From positions 190,664 to 254,663 of the forward strand of contig BDIU01000412.1 of NCBI GenBank assembly GCA_002118135.1: a stretch of DNA of 64,000 nt. Direction: 5' to 3'. The DNA is from Trebouxia sp. TZW2008. Lineage: Eukaryota; Chlorophyta; Trebouxiophyceae; Trebouxiales; Trebouxiaceae. Shown piece after piece: positions 57,801 through 64,000 of the stretch; the first letter of the stretch is position 1, and each line of letters begins with the position of its first letter. The translations under genes and the position numbers were made by a program. Below the pieces are notes generated by a model, which was given only the letters and a program-made list of their open reading frames with translations, was not told where the DNA came from and searched no databases.

Positions 57801-60800
57801 TGGGGTTTGTAAACTTGTAATGGTCGGCAATGAGTCCTGCCTTTGACAAGCCTTCTAAATTGGTATAAGCAGGACATGCAGCTCTCCAGACACCCCCAGC
57901 CAGTATAGTGCGTCAGGCTGCTGGCTTTTCTACAGTCAAGGGCATGCACTTCTGGTAATATGCGAAATGTCTCAGATTTCCCCTTGGTCAGCCACCTTTA
58001 TGAATTACAGCAGCATATGCCGTACATCCAGCGATTGCTTGAAGGTTGCAAGCGAGTGTGACTTGCCTCTGCAGACGCTGAGGACAGCAGCAGTGACATA
58101 GAGTTGGATCATGCCTCATCAAGAGGACCCAAAGGCACTGAGGCAATGAGCAAGAGTCATCAAACCGGCCTAGCCAAGCTTACTAATGGCCTGGAATGGC
58201 TGACTAATGCCATTGGCGGGGGAAGGCGGGGTGGCAAGGAGGCTACCCCCTCAGATGATGCTGCAGAGCCTGCCCCAAAATTCCTGGTGTTTGCCCATCA
58301 CAAGTATGCCTTTACTTGATGCAGATTACCAATGGCATTTAGCTGGTTTCATAGCCCGCTGAAGACAGAAGATTTGATATCCTTTAGCTAATCCAAAGGT
58401 GATAAGATGCGACAGTACATGTGCAGTGCCTAGGGTCTTGGTGGATGTGTACACTGAAGCAAAAACCTTTGGAAGCAACAACAGTACAAGTACTGATACT
58501 GCCAATACTCATGATACCACCGCTAGCTTCAAAGCTGGCCCTAGTTGCAGGAATTGCCAACACGAAGAGAGCAGCGACAGACTGCCTAATGCATCTTGCA
58601 GGGATGTGATGTCCAGGCTGGCAAATGCCCTGGAGGGCAGCCAGGGAAACCAGGGCTGGTCGGGAGTGCCCTATGTGCGGATTGATGGTGACACAGACGG
58701 CAGGGACAGACAGACGGCATGCTTGCAGTTCAGAGAGGACCCAGCCATCAGAGTGGCTTTACTGTCCATTACTGCTGCTGGTACGCTGCTGTCTCCTCAA
58801 GCATTGTCTTGTGTATGCTAAGCCGCCTGTCTGCAACAGTGGTTCACTAGAGCGACAGGCACCTCTGATTGACCTTGTAATGCGTTGCCGCCATCCATAT
58901 GCACCAACCCTTGAATTGGGCCATGTCCTCAATCATTCTCTTGCATGGGATGTTGTTGCACGCTGTCTGTACGAACGTCAAGCATGTCTGACACCGGATC
59001 TGCGCTAGATGCTTGAGTATGGTCTTGGTGAAGACGTTGCATTGCTCTGAGCATGCACGTCATCAATTCACCACCACTGAGGGCATCATGATGTCTAGGC
59101 AATGCCCAGTCTGGGTCTTCACTGGCTTAGTCTTGCAGTCAATGCTTATACTTTCATCAATCTTCAGATGCAGCATGTGTGGCTAAAGCCACAGGGCTAG
59201 GCTTCAGTGCAGCCAGTGCAGTGGTGTTTGTGAAGCTGCCTCACGAAGTGGCCCTCGTGCGCTATGCTGAGGACAGGGCTCACAGACGTGGCCAGAAGCT
59301 GTCTGTCGATGTCTACTTCCTGATGCCTACAGGCACTCTTGATGCTGTCTGGCTTGAGCAGGATGTTGTCTGGCTCCAGGCACAGGGCTGGACTTCAGTG
59401 CTGCCAGTGTAGTGGTGACTATGGAGCTGCCCCAACAAGGGTCCTAGTATGCCAAGATTTTGCTGCATTGCCAAACAGTGACTAAACATTCCCCTCACCT
59501 GACATGGGAGACTTGTGTGGCTGCAGGCACAGGGCTGGACTTCAGTGCTGCCAGTGCAGTGGTGTTTGTGGAATTGCCTCAAGAAGTGGCCCTTGTGCGT
59601 CAGGCTGAGAACAGGGCCCACAGATTTAGCTGCATTGCCAAAAAGTGACTCAACATTCCCCTCACCTGACATGGGAGATTTGTGTGGCTGCAGGCACAGG
59701 GCTGGACTTCAGTGCTGCCAGTGCAGTGGTGTTTGTGGAGCTGCCCCAAGAAGTGGCCCTTGTGCGTCAGGCTGAGGACAGGGCTCACAGGCATGGCCAG
59801 AAGCTGTCTGTCAATGTCTACTTCCTGGTAGCCAAAGGCACTTCAGATGAGCGCAGGTAGGCATTGCCCTTTGCATTTTGGGTGTTCATAGTGGACGAGA
59901 CAGACAGCAGGATAGCAATGTGTTGTGATGTTCATGCAATGCCGCAATGGGTTCAGCAAGAAGCAGGACCTCATGCAATCAGTGCTTATTGCTTGAGAGG
60001 GATCTACTCCAACTGCTCAGAGGGCTGTGCTTCTGCGGATATGATATGCACTTTGCAAGCCAATAAAATGCTGGACATAAGGCATGGCCTCTGTCAAGGG
60101 CAGCACCCATGTTTTGCAATTTATCTTGACAAATCTGCTGAACTCCATCTTCTCTTCATGTGACTCACCCTGATTGTAGACCCACAGGAGATCAATAAAC
60201 GTGGTGATGCAGGTGGCAAGCTCTGAGCCGTAGCCTAGAGCGCGTCACAGCAGTGCATGGCGATGAGGGCGATGACCAACACGGCATCAAGGTCCATGAG
60301 GTGCATGACATGCAGCCTGGTCTGCCCACCCACAAGGCCAACGCCTCTAGGGGTGCTGTGGGTTTCATCCCCCTGACAGTCTCTCCAAGCAAACTGTTGC
60401 CTGATCAGGCTATTGCCAGCATGCTGCCATCCCAGGCCAATCCCTCTAGTGGTGCTGTGGGTTTGATTCCCCTGACAGTCTCTCCCAGGCAGCCATTGCC
60501 TGATCAGGCTTCTGTCAAGGTCATGTCTCAGTCAGGGGCAACAGCAAACAGTCCTCCTGCACAGCATTGCATAGGTCAGCGGTCGGCCGCAGAACCAGAC
60601 GTTGCGACCCAGTCATGTAGTGGGCACGGTGCAGATGCACCAACTCTTGCATCAGAGACTGCAGTCATAGATCTGTGTAGCCCAGTGAAGCAATCGCCGT
60701 TACACAAGCAGCACCGCCAACATCAGCAGCAGCACCCTCAGCAGCAACACCATCAGCAGCAGCAGCAGCAACACCATCAGCATCAGCAGCAGCAGCAGCA

Positions 60801-63800
60801 GCAGATTTCTTGCTTAGCAGCTGACAATGCGTTGACTGCACACAAGTCACCTGGGCATCAGCCCTTGACTATGGACGCTCCCGCATCATTGCTGGCTAAT
60901 CACGCTCAGCTGGTGTCAGAGGACGTGAGTTTGTCTCAGGCTGGCAAGCTAGCCATGGCAGACTTACATGATAACAGACCTGCTGGACCATTCCTAGAAG
61001 CAGCTAGTGATCACACTGTTGTCAGATCTTCTCTGATTGGCGCTGACTCTCAGCACGCATCAACCAGTCTGACATCACAGACAGTTAATGGAGCAGTTGA
61101 GTGTACACAAGGCGCAAGTAATCATAGCAGTGCTGCACACAACCCTCGGCAGCAGCTGCAACAGGGAGCTGAAACTGACCCTGGAGCAGGCAGGTTGCAA
61201 AGGCAGCCACCCAATACAGACCCTGGAGCAGGCAGAGTGCAAGCCCCAGGCACCCTGGGGCAGAATTCAGGGGCTGGTGCCAAGGCCCTGCTCAGGAGGC
61301 AGGGCAGTTCTGAATATGAGCAAGCAGCTGAGGGTGTGGCAGCTCCGGCTTTGACTCAGGCAGAGGTCATTGAGGCTCAGACTGCAGATCAGGAGAATCC
61401 CATTGTGAGGTTCTCTCATTGCTTGGATTGTGATGGGCTCAACGTCTCAGTCGGTGCACAAGCGCAATGCCTGGTCAGAAATGCCTGGTCAGACGACACC
61501 TAAATCTCTGAATATGTGCAGCATTAGTCAACATGGGGACCAGGTGCAATGCATGCATGAGCAAGTGGTGCGCTCATGCTTGGGGTTTGCATTCATACAT
61601 TCATGAGCCAACGCATGTGGTCTGAGGAGCAGGTAAATTGATGATGAGGGTTTGTTATCGCTGTCACAAGTGGTTTTGAACAGAATTGTTTGACAGCAGT
61701 TCACAGCGTCTGTATGCACCTAGCTGGGTCACAAAACCTCACTAGAATGCATGTTGATGATGCCTGAAATGACAATGAAACTTTTTCAAACATTGCAGCT
61801 GTGGTTTGAGGTGAGTGCCCACACCAGCCGGCTGCAGTTCCATGCTGCCAAGGATGGTTCCGCTCCCTTGGGCTTGTCTCTGCCAACGGGCATGCTATCA
61901 GGCAGTGACATGTCTGCCAGCCTACAGGACCTGCTGTGTGTCCTGAGTGTTGCATGTTGTCATGTTTACAGTATAAAACCAGATGGATGCATGATGCAGG
62001 TTTGGTTTGAGGTGAGTGCCCACACCAGCCGGCTGCACTTTCATGCTGCCAAGGATGGCTCAGCTCCCTTAGGCTTGTCTCTGCCAATGGGCATGCTATC
62101 AGGCAGTGAGATCTCTGCCAGCCTGCAGGATTTGCTCTGTGTTCTGGATACCAGGCAAGTCTTTTGTCAACATGCTTCCCCCCACATGCACTAAGTAAAC
62201 ACACATCACCTGCTGATTGTCTGTGCCTGTACGCATTTCTGCAAGGATGTGCCTGTCTTGCGCTCATGCATTTGAGGAAAAGGCGCACCTCAGTATTGCT
62301 GAGATGCGGCAGCCTGATGCCAGCATCACATTGCATGGCTTGCATTTCTCCAGTGCTTGAACACACGTCAAGAGCAAGCAGGATGCATGGTTTGCTTTGT
62401 CAACGCCAGGCTCTGTCTTGCAACAGAGGGACAACATGAGCAATTTAATGTGTGCCAACTGTGTACCACATGCTCTCGTCATGCAGGACAGCAAGACGCG
62501 TGCATGTGGGTCTGCGCAATCCACAGATCTTCTCTGCAACATGTCTCATGTAACAATCTTCCGGCTGTGCAGAACAGCAAACAATCTGCATGTGGCTCCA
62601 GCTGGGGTGCTAGCACTGGCCCCCGCCATCACCCGTCCAATACTGCAAACCATGCAGCCATGCTTGTCCAAATACAAAGGGCGCCTCTGGTCATGCAGCA
62701 CAGCAAACAGAATGCATGTGGGTCTGCGCAACCCACAGAGTTTTCTTTGTAAGATGTCCCATGCAACATTTTTTCTGGCTGTGCAGGACAGCAAACAGCG
62801 TGCATGTGGGTCCAGCTGGGGTGCTAGCACTGGCCCCCCACATCACCCGCCCAGTGCTGCAGACCATGCTGACAGACGCACAGGAGTTTGTGGCAGATTG
62901 GTTGGAGATGCGGCCTGTTTTCCAGCACCGCTTGTTTGGCCAGTGCCTCAGGCCACCACTGCAGGTACTTACAGTAACGCAAATGATAACTTGTAGTGAG
63001 CATGAAATTTTCTCCAACACCGCTTGTTTGGCCATTGCCTTGGGCCACCACTGCAGGTACTTACAGCAACGCAAATGATGACTTGTAGTGAGCACGTCAT
63101 GCTCACATTGACATAGTGTGCTCCTGGATTGAGCGCACGCATATGCAGCATTAGATGCAGCATACTTAGCACCGATTGTTTGGCCATTGCCTGAGGCCAC
63201 GACTGCAGGTCATCACAGTGCCTTTGATGATGACTTGTAGTGAGCATGACAATACTATCAAGGACTGCTTGTTTGGCCACTGCCTCAGGCCTGCAGGTGC
63301 CGCTAATAGGACTGTACTTGACACGTACTCAGCATGACAACAGTTTGCAGCATCGCTTGTGTGGCTGCAACTGCAGGATCCACAGTGCTATATTATTGCT
63401 TATATGCAGACCTATGGTCATGGTCATGGTTTGCAGCATGCCTGAATACATGTACGTCTCATGCTGCTTCTACCTGTAGACCACAGGGAGGCAAACATGG
63501 AACATGTTGATGTTATGTAGCTGTTGTTTGCAATAATGACCTAATGAAAATAGCACGGCAAAAACGTGTGGATGCTGACAAAAAGTGCTTGAGGAGATAC
63601 AGCGGCAGGCTACTGCTGGAGGGGCATTTGGCAGGGGCACGTCCCGGTGCTTCTGAATGCTTCGACTATGAGTGGGTGTATTGGCTTGTGTGGCCAAGTG
63701 GACACTGCAGTACCTGCACAATGCAGGCCTGCCGACCTGCAGCCCCCAGTTGTTTTGTTCAAGCAGAATGCAACTGTGATGCCAGGAAGTGATTCAGGAG

Positions 63801-64000
63801 GTGCAGCGGCAGGCTGCTGCTGAAGGGGCGTTTGGGAGCGACCCAGCTCGCCCAGATATGTGACTGCAGCTAACACCATCTTGGTGAGATCAGAATGCAA
63901 TGCAACTGAGCTGTAAACAATTGTTATCATGCTCACAGGAAGTGCTTGAGGAGGTACAGCAGCAGGCCACTACTGAAGGGGCTTTTGGGAAGGGCACTTC
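51878..64000 (+). CDS. SNF2-family annealing helicase, SMARCAL1/ZRANB3 type (3' end beyond window)
   Basis: ATP-driven DNA translocase predicted to rewind and remodel stalled replication forks in the nucleus. Exons: 51878-51909, 51993-52691, 53386-53566, one ending at 54429, 54826-54944, 55204-55402, 55486-55737, 56105-56290, 57016-57180, 57648-57768, 58075-58303, 58602-58780, 59694-59856, 60213-61404, 62000-62154, 62787-62964 and 63939 onward. The Gln/His/Ser-rich N-terminus is followed by a Cys pattern ending CWGCSTWPSCDY (topoisomerase zinc-finger-like) and FSFAEYDE, recalling a HARP domain. The motor shows LLADEMGVGKTVQAIAIA (Walker A), IIADESH (Walker B), LTGTPSLSRP, VMLRRLKRDVMAELP, KFLVFAHHK, YVRIDGDTDGRDRQ, LLSITAAG and QAEDRAHRHGQ. 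A poly-Gln/His linker and a VWFEVSAHTSRLHFH domain follow, as in plant homologues. Retaining the intron after exon 60213-61404 would end the protein at 61503. The exon between 62154 and 62787 is unresolved. Confidence 0.9.
52925..53025. repeat. ATT/ATC-rich simple repeat
   Basis: TATTATGATTATGATTATTA and ATTGTCATTGTCATTATTAT runs in the intron before the helicase zinc-finger exon. Confidence 0.9.
55850..56050 (+). repeat. Head copies of the helicase Walker B exon
   Basis: Two degenerate copies of the IIADESHTLRTSEK region lie upstream of the intact exon 56105-56290. The better one is near 55975-56045 (AATGCAGATGTGAGCCACAT and CTGCGCACCAATGAAAAG). Confidence 0.65.
56400..56530 (+). repeat. 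Tail copies of the helicase Walker B exon
   Basis: CCTTTGACCTGCTTGAGCAA and a second fragment ending CCGCAGGTATGGATT repeat the end and donor of exon 56105-56290, downstream of it. Confidence 0.55.
56695..56965 (+). repeat. Two head copies of helicase exon 57016-57180
   Basis: Copies near 56700-56830 and 56868-56965 carry the acceptor and VDALRPGMLGKDRSALSCRY-type sequence. The nearer copy is almost unchanged before diverging after CNRCLIPVG. Confidence 0.8.
59175..59625 (+). repeat. Three head copies of the helicase motif VI exon
   Basis: Copies start near 59197, 59370 and 59525, ahead of the intact exon 59694-59856. The first runs nearly full length and keeps YAEDRAHRRGQKLSVDVYFL. The third keeps LVRQAENRAHR and then stops. 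Confidence 0.85.
60712..60805 (+). repeat. Coding CAG/CAC tract (poly-Gln/His) in the helicase
   Basis: In-frame CAGCAGCAACACCATCAGCA-type sequence encodes a Gln/His stretch of about 30 residues in the linker after the motor domain. Confidence 0.9.
61799..62154 (+). repeat. Duplicated helicase exon (VSAHTSRL domain)
   Basis: Two copies, 61799 to about 61950 and 62000-62154, encode FEVSAHTSRLQFHAAKDG and FEVSAHTSRLHFHAAKDG and differ at few positions. Both have phase-0 acceptors. Only the second keeps the GC donor (ACCAG/GCAAGT), so the second is taken as the working exon. Confidence 0.85.
62480..62745 (+). repeat. Three head copies of helicase exon 62787-62964
   Basis: GTGCAG acceptors followed by ACAGCAAACAG.GTGCATGTG recur near 62485, 62570 and 62695. 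The middle copy continues through AGCTGGGGTGCTAGCACTGG and on to CAAACCATGC. Confidence 0.8.
63000..63385 (+). repeat. Tail copies of helicase exon 62787-62964
   Basis: CACCGCTTGTTTGGCCA.TGCCT to CACTGCAG and the donor recur near 63015-63065, 63165-63215 and 63255-63300, with a weaker copy near 63345-63380, downstream of the intact exon. Confidence 0.8.
63570..63850 (+). repeat. Head copies of the last visible helicase exon
   Basis: Segments near 63574-63655 and 63782-63850 resemble the exon opening at 63939 (EVLEEVQQQATTEGAFG). The second keeps an AG acceptor and reads EVIQEVQRQAAAEGAFGS. Confidence 0.75.

Noticed and set aside
1..64000. Retrotransposons, tRNA, rRNA, plasmid or viral genes
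   Set aside because: I looked for reverse transcriptase, integrase or capsid-like motifs, long terminal repeats and tRNA cloverleaf landmarks and saw none I could support. A dedicated scan would be needed to exclude small RNA genes.

Overview
The window reads as nuclear DNA of an intron-rich eukaryote, most likely a green alga (Chlorophyta, perhaps a trebouxiophyte). Every multi-exon gene needs splicing, most introns run GT to YTGCAG, and several proteins have plant or alga type architectures: a plant-type TVP38/VTT protein and a plant-type polyamine transporter (PUT/LAT family), plus N-termini that look like organelle presequences. I see no bacterial operons, rRNA, CRISPR or intact transposon. 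The species is not determinable from the sequence alone. All gene models come from manual reading. Where I give exon lists, each junction was checked to keep the reading frame, but no transcript data were available.

Layout, left to right. 1-1240: array of large palindromic repeats. 1284-1732 (+): last exon of a gene entering from the left. 2343-4198 (+): peptidyl-tRNA hydrolase. 6056-14955 (-): 1062-aa Gln/Pro-rich, probably organelle-targeted protein of unknown function. 15353-15659 (+): weak Gly-rich or overlapping small ORFs. 16901-19586 (+): TVP38/TMEM64 (VTT) membrane protein. 20551-24796 (-): PUT-type amino acid/polyamine transporter. 26079-36335 (-): TPR/coiled-coil protein with one possible membrane segment. 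About 36897-37415 (+): DUF6924-like protein. 38465-39208 (+): small hydrophilic unknown. 39701 to about 49675 or 50127 (-): HAD-type APP1-catalytic-domain (DUF2183) phosphatase. 50625-51362 (-): 245-aa membrane-anchored unknown. 51878 to beyond 64000 (+): SNF2-family annealing helicase of the SMARCAL1/ZRANB3 type, running off the right edge.

The dominant feature is a repeated pattern in the introns. Almost every large gene has one or more exons surrounded by truncated sense-orientation copies of itself. Copies carrying the acceptor site and the exon head always lie upstream of the intact exon. Copies carrying the exon tail and the donor site always lie downstream. There are dozens of such exon-edge echoes, in arrays of one to about eight. 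They account for much of the intron length and leave many decoy splice sites. This is the geometry expected if short tandem duplications with one breakpoint inside an exon are tolerated as long as one intact exon remains. I consider it the most noteworthy thing in the window.

The genes do not form a pathway. They include organellar translation (pth), membrane transport or trafficking (VTT, PUT), lipid phosphatase chemistry (APP1 domain) and replication-fork repair (helicase), side by side on both strands. Several start regions (near 5700, 15000-15300, 24900-25150, 36100-36400, 49850-50230 and 51400-51850) are visibly richer in CpG than their surroundings.
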